A program made the position numbers and the translations under genes. From Sessilibacter corallicola (lineage in GTDB: Bacteria; Pseudomonadota; Gammaproteobacteria; Pseudomonadales; Cellvibrionaceae), in the NCBI RefSeq assembly GCF_021290925.1, contig NZ_JAJSLX010000002.1, forward strand, positions 461,001 through 525,000: DNA of 64,000 bases. Direction: 5' to 3'. Below the pieces are notes generated by a model. The model worked only from the letters and a program-made list of their open reading frames with translations, made no database searches and was not told the DNA's origin. The stretch's first letter is position 1. Each line of letters opens with the position of its first letter. Below, piece by piece: positions 56,009 to 64,000 of the stretch.

Positions 56009-56899
56009 TTACCAAAGCCAAGCAGCTCCTCTTACACCAGAAGAATCCCCATGTTTGGCGGGCCTTATCGGTGTGCTAAATTCATTGCCAAGAACGTGTT
56101 TTTCGACATCTATTGGCAGTGTATCGTACAGCTTTGTGATGTTAGACATTCCGCCACCGAGCACAAAAACGTCTGGGTCGATGATGTTGGCAACCATTGC
56201 AATCGCTTTTGCTAAACGTTGTTGGTAGCGATGAAAAGCATCTACGGCATCGTGATTGCCGTCATCCATCTCGGCAATGATTTCTTCGCTTCTCAATCTT
56301 CGTTGAGTGTGCTGATAAAAGTCGTTTTGAAATCCAGTTCCAGATAAGAATGTTTCAATGCAACCGTTTTGTTTGCAATAACAAAGTGGGCCTGGATATT
56401 CTTCTTTTGTCATCCAAGGCAGTGTTGTGTGCCCCCATTCTCCACCAATGCGATTTAGTCCCTCGTGAAGCTTGCCATCAATCGCTAAACCTCCACCAAC
56501 GCCTGTTCCAAGAATCATGGCAAAAACGATCGATTTATTGTTACCGGCGCCATCGGTACTTTCTGATATGGCTAAACAGTTGGCATCGTTAGCGAAACGA
56601 AGTGGCCTATTGAGTAATTTTGATAAATCCTCGTTCAACAATTTGCCATTGAGCCAAGTTGAGTTGGCATTCCTGATACGACCATGTTTGGGAGAAAATG
56701 AGCCGGGCATACAGATGCCGACCGAACCCTGTAAGCCGAGCGTATCTTCAATCTCCAGCACCGCTGTAGTGATGGCTTCAAGTGTTTTTTGGTAGTTTCC
56801 GACGGGTGTAGATTGGCGTTTGCGAATGAGCTCTTGATGATTGTCGTCAAGAGCAATGGCTTCTATTTTAGTGCCTCCAAGATCGACTCCAATTTTCAT
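56009..56899 (-). CDS. mak: Fructokinase Mak (ROK family)
   Basis: A 296-residue ROK kinase that phosphorylates fructose, and weakly other hexoses, with ATP. MKIGVDLGGTKIEAIALDD is the phosphate-binding motif, NANSTWLNGKLLNEDL and FANDANCLAISEA-like segments line the sugar site, and the zinc motif GEWGHTTLPW... CYCKQNGCIETFLSG is complete. The end AKHGDSSGVRGAAWLW is nearly the same as E. coli Mak (YajF) as I recall that sequence. A GGAG site precedes the ATG. Single gene. Confidence 0.92.
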   Translation of the reverse strand: MKIGVDLGGTKIEAIALDDNHQELIRKRQSTPVGNYQKTLEAITTAVLEIEDTLGLQGSVGICMPGSFSPKHGRIRNANSTWLNGKLLNEDLSKLLNRPLRFANDANCLAISESTDGAGNNKSIVFAMILGTGVGGGLAIDGKLHEGLNRIGGEWGHTTLPWMTKEEYPGPLCYCKQNGCIETFLSGTGFQNDFYQHTQRRLRSEEIIAEMDDGNHDAVDAFHRYQQRLAKAIAMVANIIDPDVFVLGGGMSNITKLYDTLPIDVEKHVLGNEFSTPIRPAKHGDSSGVRGAAWLW

Positions 56900-57084
56900 G
56901 TGAATCTCCGAACTTGAATTAACGAATCAGCTTAAGTTTTTTCTTATTTTAAAAGCGGCTGATTTTGAATGGTGTGATTTTTCGTTATTGATGGGGCAAC
57001 GGTTTCTCATGATATCGCCAAATGACTTAATAAATAAAACCTCAAATTCTAAGTGTCTATAACTTTGCTCTATAATTTGGGAAA

Positions 57085-59361
57085 ATGCCCGCCCAATTAG
57101 CCGTCGATTTATTAAAACCAAAAAAACTCATGCCTATTAAAGCTCCTCATCTCTTTTCTTATCCTAAATATTGGGCCGAATGTTTCGGTACCGCGCCGTT
57201 TTTACCGACTTCTCGGGAGGAAATGGACCAATTAGGGTGGGATAGCTGCGACATTATCATCGTGACAGGTGATGCTTACGTCGATCATCCTTCATTTGGT
57301 ATGGCAATTATGGGGCGTTTATTGGAAGCCCAAGGTTTTAGAGTCGGTATTATTAGTCAGCCTGATTGGCGAGACCCACAAGCGTTCTCGGTACTTGGCA
57401 AGCCGAATTTGTATTTTGGCGTAACCGCCGGAAACATGGATTCGTTGATCAATGGTTACACCGCCGATTTACGCAAACGCAGTGATGACGCCTACACACC
57501 TGCTGGCGAAGCGGGCAAGCGTCCGGATCGGGCGGTGATTGTCTACAGTCAGTGCTGTCGTGCGTTGTGGAAAGATGTTCCCATCGTGATTGGCGGCATT
57601 GAGGCAAGCTTGAGGCGTATTGCTCAGTACGATTATTGGAGCAACGCGGTTCGCCGTTCTGTGCTGATTGACGCTGCCGCCGATATTTTACTTTACGGTA
57701 ATGCGGAGCGAGCCATTGTCGAACTCAGTCATCGATTGGCCAATGGCGAAAGCGTTTCACAGATCAATAATCTTCGCGGCACCACCATTGTTGTTGACCA
57801 CACGCCGTTAGGTTTTACGGAGTTGGATTCTTCTCGCGTTGATTGGCCAGGGAAAATCGACAATATTCCAAGCCCATACGAAACTACCCACAATAATCAA
57901 AATGTCGACGCCGACGGCAATGTTGTTGATAAAGCCGAACCTGAACAGCAACCTCAGCGTGATGATGTTGTACGTATTGTGCCAATGCCGCTGCGCCGCT
58001 ACGAAGAAAAAGTGCCTGCAGATAAAACCTGCATACGTTTACCGAGTTTTGAAAAAGTCAGTAAAGATCCGGTGTTGTATGCACATGCTTCACGCGTGCT
58101 ACACCAAGAATCGAATCCTCATAACGCACGCGCGCTGATTCAAAAACACGGTACAAAACAGGTTTGGGTTAACCCGCCGCCGATTCCATTGGAAACCGAA
58201 GAAATGGATGCGGTTTTCGATTTACCGTACGCGAGAATCCCGCACCCGAAATATGAAGGGGTAAGAATTCCGGCTTATGACATGATTAAAACGTCCGTCA
58301 ATATTATGCGCGGATGCTTCGGCGGTTGCACATTCTGTTCGATTACCGAGCACGAAGGTCGAATCATACAAAGTCGTTCTCACGAGTCGATCTTAAAAGA
58401 AATTGAAGAAATTCGAGACAGAGTACCTGGCTTTACCGGAACCATTTCCGATTTGGGCGGGCCGACCTCGAATATGTACAAACTTAATTGTAAAGATCCT
58501 GATATTCAATCCAATTGCAGAAAGCTCAGTTGTGTTTACCCAGAAATTTGTCCTAACCTAAAAACCGATCATTCGGAAACCACGCAGTTGTACCGAAAAG
58601 CGCGAGCGATTGACGGTGTTCACACAATTGCGATTGCCTCGGGTCTTCGTTATGACTTGGCGGTTGAAGATCCCGAATACGTGAAAGAATTGGTGACCCA
58701 TCACGTAGGCGGTTATCTAAAAATTGCACCTGAGCACAGCGAAAAAAATACGCTCAGCAAAATGATGAAGCCAGGAATGGGCACCTATAATCGCTTCGAA
58801 AAAATGTTCTACAAGTACTCTAAAGAAGCAGGTAAAAAACAGTACTTAGTTCCATACTTTATTGCTGCTCACCCAGGCTGCGAAGATGAAGATATGATGA
58901 ATCTCGCGCTGTGGTTGAAAAAACACAATTTCGAAGTCGACCAAGTACAAACGTTTTATCCATCGCCGATGTCACTTGCGACGGCGATGTATTACTCGGG
59001 TCGCAATCCACTAAAACGCATTACCTACAAATCTGAAAAAATTTACAGTCCGAAAGCGTTGGATGAACGCCGAATTCAAAAAGCGTTTTTGCGTTACCAC
59101 GATCCAGCCAACTGGGCCAAATTGCGAGAAAGCCTCCGAGAAATTGGCCGAGAAGATTTAATTGGTGTTGGTGATAACAAGCTGGTTCCGGCAGAGCATG
59201 AAGAATACCGTGTGAGACGAGGAATAAAACCTCGGCCTGCGCGCGGGGATAAGCGTCAGCAGGGGTTAGCCGGAAAGAATAAGCCTCGTGCTGGAGCCAA
59301 ACGAAGTTCCGGTCGGTCAAGCAACAACAGAAGTGGTCGCAGACCAAACGGTCGTCGTTAA
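57085..59361 (+). CDS. ygiQ: YgiQ-family radical SAM protein
   Basis: A 758-residue protein closely resembling E. coli YgiQ. The N-terminal domain has [37 protein letters not shown]. The radical SAM cluster motif CFGGCTFC lies near residue 413, and [23 protein letters not shown] follows. The last 60 residues are Arg/Lys/Gly-rich and probably disordered, perhaps binding RNA. The reaction is not known. The start at 57085 has GGGA before it; an ATG at 57130 is an alternative and is closer to the conserved region. Confidence 0.93.
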   Translation: MPAQLAVDLLKPKKLMPIKAPHLFSYPKYWAECFGTAPFLPTSREEMDQLGWDSCDIIIVTGDAYVDHPSFGMAIMGRLLEAQGFRVGIISQPDWRDPQAFSVLGKPNLYFGVTAGNMDSLINGYTADLRKRSDDAYTPAGEAGKRPDRAVIVYSQCCRALWKDVPIVIGGIEASLRRIAQYDYWSNAVRRSVLIDAAADILLYGNAERAIVELSHRLANGESVSQINNLRGTTIVVDHTPLGFTELDSSRVDWPGKIDNIPSPYETTHNNQNVDADGNVVDKAEPEQQPQRDDVVRIVPMPLRRYEEKVPADKTCIRLPSFEKVSKDPVLYAHASRVLHQESNPHNARALIQKHGTKQVWVNPPPIPLETEEMDAVFDLPYARIPHPKYEGVRIPAYDMIKTSVNIMRGCFGGCTFCSITEHEGRIIQSRSHESILKEIEEIRDRVPGFTGTISDLGGPTSNMYKLNCKDPDIQSNCRKLSCVYPEICPNLKTDHSETTQLYRKARAIDGVHTIAIASGLRYDLAVEDPEYVKELVTHHVGGYLKIAPEHSEKNTLSKMMKPGMGTYNRFEKMFYKYSKEAGKKQYLVPYFIAAHPGCEDEDMMNLALWLKKHNFEVDQVQTFYPSPMSLATAMYYSGRNPLKRITYKSEKIYSPKALDERRIQKAFLRYHDPANWAKLRESLREIGREDLIGVGDNKLVPAEHEEYRVRRGIKPRPARGDKRQQGLAGKNKPRAGAKRSSGRSSNNRSGRRPNGRR

Positions 59362-59398
59362 TCGCGTTATACGCTCCTTAGTGTTGTTATTTTCATTG

Positions 59399-59440
59399 AA
59401 GCTAACTTAATTATCGTCATTGAGTTAGCTTTTCTTTTTC
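59399..59440 (+). terminator. Rho-independent terminator after ygiQ
   Basis: AAGCTAACT pairs with AGTTAGCTT around a 15-base loop and is followed by TTCTTTTTC. It begins 38 bases past the stop. Confidence 0.75.
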
Positions 59441-59530
59441 TGGATCTCTCTTCTTTTTGTTCTCTGCTGTTCGATTAGCTTTTATTGTTCTCTTAGTGTT
59501 TCATTGATAATCGGTGAAAGTGACAAACGT

Positions 59531-59572
59531 TATTTTCGTCTCACTATTTTCGTCTCACTATTTTCGTCTCGC
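59531..59572. repeat. 14-bp tandem repeat, three copies
   Basis: TATTTTCGTCTCAC occurs three times head to tail, the last copy with one change. It lies about 170 bases upstream of the MFS transporter start, in non-coding sequence. Confidence 0.8.
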
Positions 59573-59739
59573 TTTTGTTTTTGTCGTTATCCGTTACTCA
59601 GTCTTGACGATAGCGTTTATCGCCGATTCATATTTTTATATTTATCGTGTGTTTGTATTATTATTAATATCAGTTGGACCGATTTACTACAAAACAGGCT
59701 CTACAGCGTTTCACGCCATCGACAGCATTCGAGAGATAT

Positions 59740-60936
59740 ATGAACAGCGAACATACGTCGGACAAGCATACATTCCTCATTTTATTGATTGCCCTCGGCA
59801 CACTTGCGGGTATGGGGGCGACAGATCTGATTTTACCAGCAATTCCCAGTTTGCCAGATGTTCTTGACGGAACCCCAAGTCAAGCGCAAGGGGTGCTTGC
59901 CACCTATGTTTTAGGGGCCGGAATTGGGTTGATTATTTTTGGTGAGCTTGGCGCGCGATTTAAAATCATTCATTTATTGATTATGGCCTTGGTCTTTTTT
60001 TCCATTCTTTCATTGGCCGCCACATTTGTGACGTCTTTAACTCAGCTTTCGGTGATTCGCTTTCTTCAAGGAATTTTTGCATCGGCCGCTGCTGTGTATG
60101 CGCCTGTGATGATAAAAAGTGTTTTTGCCAATGACCGAGCTGTGATCGTAATTGGACGAATCAGCAGTCTTGAAGCCATGGCACCAGCAATTGCGCCAAT
60201 ATTTGGTGCAATACTGTTAAATTCATTTGGCTGGCGTTCCTCGTTCTATGTGATTGCCGTGATCGGGTTGTTACTCAGTATTACCTGGATGTTACAAGGT
60301 GCACTCAAAGAAAAGTTTGGCATCATTAAACCTGCGCAAGAAGGCTATGCAAGCTTGATTAAAAAGCCCGATTTTATGCGCTATTTATTAAGCCATGCGT
60401 TTACCTTGGGGGCATTACTCACGGTTGTATTGTCTGCGCCTAAAATCATAACCGGCAGTTTAAATGGCGAACTTCATGATTTTATCGTCATGCAAATTCT
60501 GGGAATCAGCTTATTCGTTATCGCTGCCAATATGACGCCCGTGTTCAATCGTTGGTGGGGCGATGAGAACTCCATTGTCATCGGTTCTGTGCTCACCGCT
60601 GTTGGTTGTTTGGCTCTATTGTTTGTTGCCTACTTACAATTGAATTCCATTGTCTTGTTATGGTTGTGTTTTATGATCATTAATTTGGGGGTGGGTATTC
60701 GAGGGCCTGTGGGGTTTTACAAAACCCTAGTGGCTGCCGGAGAAAACGATTCCAGAGGCAGCGCCTTGTTAATTTTGTTCATTATGTTGTTTACCGCAAT
60801 TGGAACGGCAACGGTGGCTCCGTTTATCAATGCGGGCTTGATGCCTTTAAGCGTGGTGGTTGTTTCTTCCTCAATATTATCGGTTTTTATACTGCTGTTT
60901 CCGGTATCACGCCCAGTTAAAGAAAATCTCGATTAA
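59740..60936 (+). CDS. MFS transporter, Bcr/CflA-like drug or metabolite exporter
   Basis: The ATG at 59740 has GAGAG before it and gives a 398-residue protein with twelve membrane segments; a TTG at 59674 would add an unlikely tail. GTLAGMGATDLILPAIPSLPDVL near the N-terminus and GRISSLEAMAPAIAPIFGAILLNSFGWRSSFYVIAVIG resemble the Bcr/CflA subgroup. Exporters of this group remove antibiotics and small metabolites by proton antiport. The partner genes do not reveal the cargo. Confidence 0.85.
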   Translation: MNSEHTSDKHTFLILLIALGTLAGMGATDLILPAIPSLPDVLDGTPSQAQGVLATYVLGAGIGLIIFGELGARFKIIHLLIMALVFFSILSLAATFVTSLTQLSVIRFLQGIFASAAAVYAPVMIKSVFANDRAVIVIGRISSLEAMAPAIAPIFGAILLNSFGWRSSFYVIAVIGLLLSITWMLQGALKEKFGIIKPAQEGYASLIKKPDFMRYLLSHAFTLGALLTVVLSAPKIITGSLNGELHDFIVMQILGISLFVIAANMTPVFNRWWGDENSIVIGSVLTAVGCLALLFVAYLQLNSIVLLWLCFMIINLGVGIRGPVGFYKTLVAAGENDSRGSALLILFIMLFTAIGTATVAPFINAGLMPLSVVVVSSSILSVFILLFPVSRPVKENLD

Positions 60937-61168
60937 CCAAGGGAGTTTTACCGTTTAAGGCGCACTTCGATCTACCTTCGATTCATTTCTACTGTGCGAT
61001 TGTTGGTATAATCGCAATTTACCGATCTTATGGCCGTCAAAATTCTGCTCAGTCGGTAAGTTGTGTCTTTATATATGCCGTCCCTAAAGTGATACTCAAT
61101 TGATTTGGGGAGAACGGATAAATACGGGTTTGGATTTAAAGTGTTGTGAATACGTTTGTGGTTTTATT

Positions 61169-61621
61169 ATGAATGCAGAAGAAAAAGTAGAGTTACACAG
61201 CGAATCTCGAATATCCCCAAAAGAAATCGTCACCTTAGTGTTGGTCGCGGCACCATTTTCATGGTTGGTGAATGAAATCTTTAGGACTGTGGTGCCGAAA
61301 TTATTTGTCATGAGCACACTGAACGAGTGGTATCTGATGGGAGATTGGATAACTACCGCCATTCGACAGTTTGGCTATTTTGTATCCGTGTTGCCGCTCG
61401 TTATTTTCGTGATTTGGATGACGAAGTTTCGGTGGTTATCAACATTAATTGGTATTTTTGTGGTGTTCCTTGCCGTTCAAGGAATAACGCTTAGCTTATC
61501 CGGTAACTACGATAGTCCTCTCACCTTGTTGATTTCAAAATCTTACCTTTGGATGTATTTCTACATCACTATTTGTACTTCATTGATGTATTTCGGTGGT
61601 TATCTTTTCAAGAAAAAGTAA
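61169..61621 (+). CDS. Four-helix membrane protein, function unknown
   Basis: From the ATG at 61169 the product has 150 residues. A charged N-terminus (NAEEKVELHSESRISPKE) is followed by four membrane helices (about residues 22-40, 63-83, 87-107 and 122-145). No family is recognised. A TTG at 61100 would extend it, but the extension is not typical. A strong terminator follows 67 bases after the stop. Confidence 0.65.
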   Translation: MNAEEKVELHSESRISPKEIVTLVLVAAPFSWLVNEIFRTVVPKLFVMSTLNEWYLMGDWITTAIRQFGYFVSVLPLVIFVIWMTKFRWLSTLIGIFVVFLAVQGITLSLSGNYDSPLTLLISKSYLWMYFYITICTSLMYFGGYLFKKK

Positions 61622-61687
61622 CGGTTTGTATTTCAAAATCCATCAATAAATTTTTCAGTCACGTTTAACATTACTGTTTAACAGCTA

Positions 61688-61724
61688 ACAGAAGCTCCAA
61701 GATATTCAGAGCTTCTGTCTTTTT
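61688..61724 (+). terminator. Rho-independent terminator after the small membrane protein gene
   Basis: Perfect 10-bp arms ACAGAAGCTC and GAGCTTCTGT enclose an 11-base loop and are followed by CTTTTT. It stands between convergent genes, just past the polyketide synthase stop. Confidence 0.85.
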
Positions 61725-61730
61725 GAAAAA

Positions 61731-64000
61731 TTAGTTGAGAAGTGCGAGCTTGTCTTTTACCAGTGCGGCAATCTGATGGGGGCCGTTATCTTTTAAAATA
61801 CCAAGGTGATTGCCTTCAATCAGATGTGCTTCCAGCGGTGCTTCTGGGTCGGTCATTAATTGATTCCAACCGCCGTTGATAGCCAGACTCTGACCTTTAT
61901 GGCTGGGTTCGTGTTCTGCCCTAAATATGATGGTATTTTCTGGGTGTGGCCACTGCTTCATGGATTTTTTATACGGATGAAATGCTCGGGTGTAATGTAC
62001 TTCGATAATTTCCGGTTTCAATTTAAATGAACTGTTGACAGAAGATAGAGCACTTAAAAATTTACGTCGAGTGATTCGAATACCGTCTTTAATCTTAAAT
62101 TTCATATCTGAAATTACGCGGTTAGATTTTAAATCTACCGGCAGATTGAAATCCAATACCCCAAGTAGTTCGACTTTATCGCCATCTGCGGTTAACTGCT
62201 GAGCGACCTCAAATGCGATGGCGGCACCAAAAGATAGTCCCATCAATCGGTACGGACCCGACGGTTGGGTTTCTTTTATTTTTGCCAAATACGCTGATGC
62301 CATTTCATACACATTCAGCAATCTGTCTTCCTTAATGGCTTCTTCTTCCATGTTTAAATAAATTGCATAAACCGGTGCAATATCTTTAAAGGCTTTAGCG
62401 AGTTCGGCGTAGAGCTCTATGCCACACAAGCAGAAGATCGGTGTGTTTTCCGTTTCTTTTTGCAGGCAAAGCACGCGATCTTTTCGGTTGTCGGCGGATT
62501 CGGTTGCCGTTGTTACTGAGGTACTGTATTCCTGTAGCCGAGTACTGATAAGTTCCGATTGCTTTAATATGGTTGTGTGTTCGTAAATATCTCCCAAGCT
62601 TAATTCTATGTGCCACAGTTTTAACATGGTCGAATGCATCGTGGTGGTGAGCATAGAATTACCGCCCACGGCGTAAAAACTGTCGTTAATACCGAAATCG
62701 TTGTGCCCCAAAACGGATTCCCAAATTGAAGCGATTTGTTGTTCGAGATCATTTCTTGGTTCAATGCGTTTTGTCGATGAAACTGTGAATAGCTTTCTTA
62801 GTGCTGAGTAGTCAACATTGTTATTGTCGTCACACGGAATTTCGTCGACAACCAGCATTGAAGCATACACGTGGCTTGAGTGAATGATTGGTTCGATCTT
62901 TTCAATCGAGTTGGTATCACTTTCGGATTGTTCTCGACTTTTTTCGATGCACAGTATTTTGTGTAAGGTGTCTATGCCTTGAGATTTGCTGGTTTGAAAA
63001 TTGATAGAGTTCGAATTGATGCCCACTGAAATATTCGTGGGCGCTCTCGACAAAATACCCTCTAGGCTCGTTAGTGCTGCTCGCTTCGTTAATACTTCCA
63101 GTCCTTGTTTTTTGATGATGTCGACAGGTAAGTCTTGACTGAGGCCAACGCCTTTCCAGGCACTCCAGGCAATGGTATAAACCGGTCTACCGCTGTCTTG
63201 CTGCGTTTTCGCCAGTTGTTCAACGTACGCGTTTGCCGCACTGTAAGCTGGAGAGCCGAGTTTGTGGTTAGACGCCATCACTGATGAAAAATATACAACC
63301 AATGTGTTTGGTTGGACTGCCACCAGTTGATTGATGGCTTTTGCGCCTTCAACCTTAGTTCTCCAGACAGATTCTAAATGACTGTTTTTTATGTATTGAC
63401 TGTCGTCGTCGGCGATGACACCGGCTAAATGAAATACCGCGCTAAATTGGGTATTTATTTCTGATTGATAATTTTGTATTTCTGTATTGAGATCAGCAGC
63501 ATTATTAATTTTGTGGTTCTTATAGATAACATTTCCGTCTTTTTTCAAAGATTGTAATCTTTCATATTGTGTTCTGTTTTCTATAATAAAGTGCTGCTCG
63601 TCTTTAGAGCCTAAAACTACCAAATTGATGTTCCGTTTCTGAAGCCACTGACAGACTTCAAAACCTATACCACCCAGGCCACCTGTCACTAATACCCAGC
63701 TGTTGGCTTGTAACTGATCAATGCGTGCAGAGGGTGAATCAAACACAACGTTTTCCAATCGCTTTGTTTCTCTGACGATTGTGTTATTGGCCGCATTAAT
63801 TGTTTGGACATTTTGATTGCTGTTGTCTGAGTAGGGTTGGTCGAATCGATATCGAACCTCTTGAATAGGAGATTTTCGAGTAATTTCTGTTTTTAGTTTC
63901 TCAGAGAAATCAACCAATTTATTTTCAAGAGAGAAATCAAAATACACAGCTTTTGTCGTTGGTGGTGACAGAGTGTCGCTACGATTTTCAGCGGTTAAGT
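61731..64000 (-). CDS. Type I polyketide synthase, C-terminal part: KR, ACP and thioesterase (5' end outside the window)
   Basis: The frame is open to the right edge (no stop from 63948 to 64000), so this is the end of a larger gene, not a 738-residue protein from the GTG at 63947. The ketoreductase has the NADP motif TGGLGGIGFEVCQWL and the catalytic Ser/Tyr/Asn in VVYFSSVMASNHKLGSPAYSAANAYVEQ. The acyl-carrier domain follows with FYAVGGNSMLTTTM (phosphopantetheine Ser codon at 62655-62657). The type I thioesterase has the nucleophile GLSFGAAIAFEVAQQL (Ser codon at 62232-62234), Asp in LGVLDFNLP and His in IEGNHLGILKD. The protein therefore carries out the last module and releases the product. 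Confidence 0.92.
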   Translation of the reverse strand, partial: LTAENRSDTLSPPTTKAVYFDFSLENKLVDFSEKLKTEITRKSPIQEVRYRFDQPYSDNSNQNVQTINAANNTIVRETKRLENVVFDSPSARIDQLQANSWVLVTGGLGGIGFEVCQWLQKRNINLVVLGSKDEQHFIIENRTQYERLQSLKKDGNVIYKNHKINNAADLNTEIQNYQSEINTQFSAVFHLAGVIADDDSQYIKNSHLESVWRTKVEGAKAINQLVAVQPNTLVVYFSSVMASNHKLGSPAYSAANAYVEQLAKTQQDSGRPVYTIAWSAWKGVGLSQDLPVDIIKKQGLEVLTKRAALTSLEGILSRAPTNISVGINSNSINFQTSKSQGIDTLHKILCIEKSREQSESDTNSIEKIEPIIHSSHVYASMLVVDEIPCDDNNNVDYSALRKLFTVSSTKRIEPRNDLEQQIASIWESVLGHNDFGINDSFYAVGGNSMLTTTMHSTMLKLWHIELSLGDIYEHTTILKQSELISTRLQEYSTSVTTATESADNRKDRVLCLQKETENTPIFCLCGIELYAELAKAFKDIAPVYAIYLNMEEEAIKEDRLLNVYEMASAYLAKIKETQPSGPYRLMGLSFGAAIAFEVAQQLTADGDKVELLGVLDFNLPVDLKSNRVISDMKFKIKDGIRITRRKFLSALSSVNSSFKLKPEIIEVHYTRAFHPYKKSMKQWPHPENTIIFRAEHEPSHKGQSLAINGGWNQLMTDPEAPLEAHLIEGNHLGILKDNGPHQIAALVKDKLALLN

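Larger units (their letters stand above)
59362..59739. other. Intergenic region with terminator and 14-bp repeats
   Basis: No gene. It contains the ygiQ terminator (59399-59440), a 14-bp triplicate repeat (59531-59572) and the leader of the MFS transporter gene. Confidence 0.5.

Overview
The window looks like a chromosomal segment of a marine-type gammaproteobacterium of moderate-to-low GC. The evidence is the conserved miaB-ybeZ-ybeY-corC-lnt block, DUF1820 and DUF6279 proteins, a Mak-type fructokinase, a YgiQ radical SAM protein, a TonB-dependent siderophore-type receptor, and two proteins with C-termini of the GlyGly-CTERM (rhombosortase substrate) type. The genus cannot be fixed from sequence reading alone. 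I saw no insertion sequence, phage gene, integrase or CRISPR array.

Layout. 1-3.1 kb: a ceramidase-like membrane protein, then two identical initiator tRNA-Met genes with a near-consensus promoter and a strong terminator, then a long AT-rich gap. 3.1-7 kb: a secreted zinc metalloprotease with an Asp/Asn/Ser-rich stalk and a convergent SGNH hydrolase. 7.3-12.9 kb (minus strand): a TonB-dependent receptor broken by one extra base in a homopolymer, followed by an ABC ATPase and two coupled ABC-2 permeases, with a Fur-box-like site upstream. 13.3-16.1 kb: a GbsR/MarR-type regulator and a three-gene membrane/SDR-DoxX operon that share a 24-bp palindromic operator, which lies inside a perfect 40-bp palindrome at the regulator gene. 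16.2-20.4 kb: an aldo/keto reductase and a flavodoxin-fold/NTF2 fusion facing a LysR regulator, then an EamA transporter. 20.5-23.2 kb: poorly characterised membrane and lipoproteins. 23.4-29.1 kb: lnt, corC, ybeY, ybeZ and miaB. 29.4-32.3 kb: DUF1820, two alpha/beta hydrolases, and a CGNR zinc-finger regulator with two matching operators next to its start. 33.3-39 kb: secreted cupin, DUF2059 protein, class Ic aspartate aminotransferase, HDOD protein and AraC regulator. 39.5-44.9 kb: a complete urease cluster ureDABCEFG followed by a small His-rich membrane peptide. 45-50.2 kb: serine hydrolase, secreted nuclease, a tandem-duplicated GntR/FadR-type regulator and a CBS protein. 51.5-55.9 kb: a 1,459-residue exported di-haem c protein built on beta-propeller and Ig-like regions. 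56-61.6 kb: mak, ygiQ, an MFS transporter and a small membrane protein. 61.7-64 kb: the 3' end of a type I polyketide synthase gene (KR-ACP-thioesterase) that runs off the window.

How the parts fit. The urease cluster is a self-contained nitrogen-acquisition unit, with enzyme and nickel-insertion chaperones together. The TonB receptor/ABC cassette looks iron-controlled. Several small regulons are legible directly from palindromes: GbsR, CGNR and possibly LysR. The two GlyGly-CTERM proteins imply that the organism has a rhombosortase and type II secretion system elsewhere.
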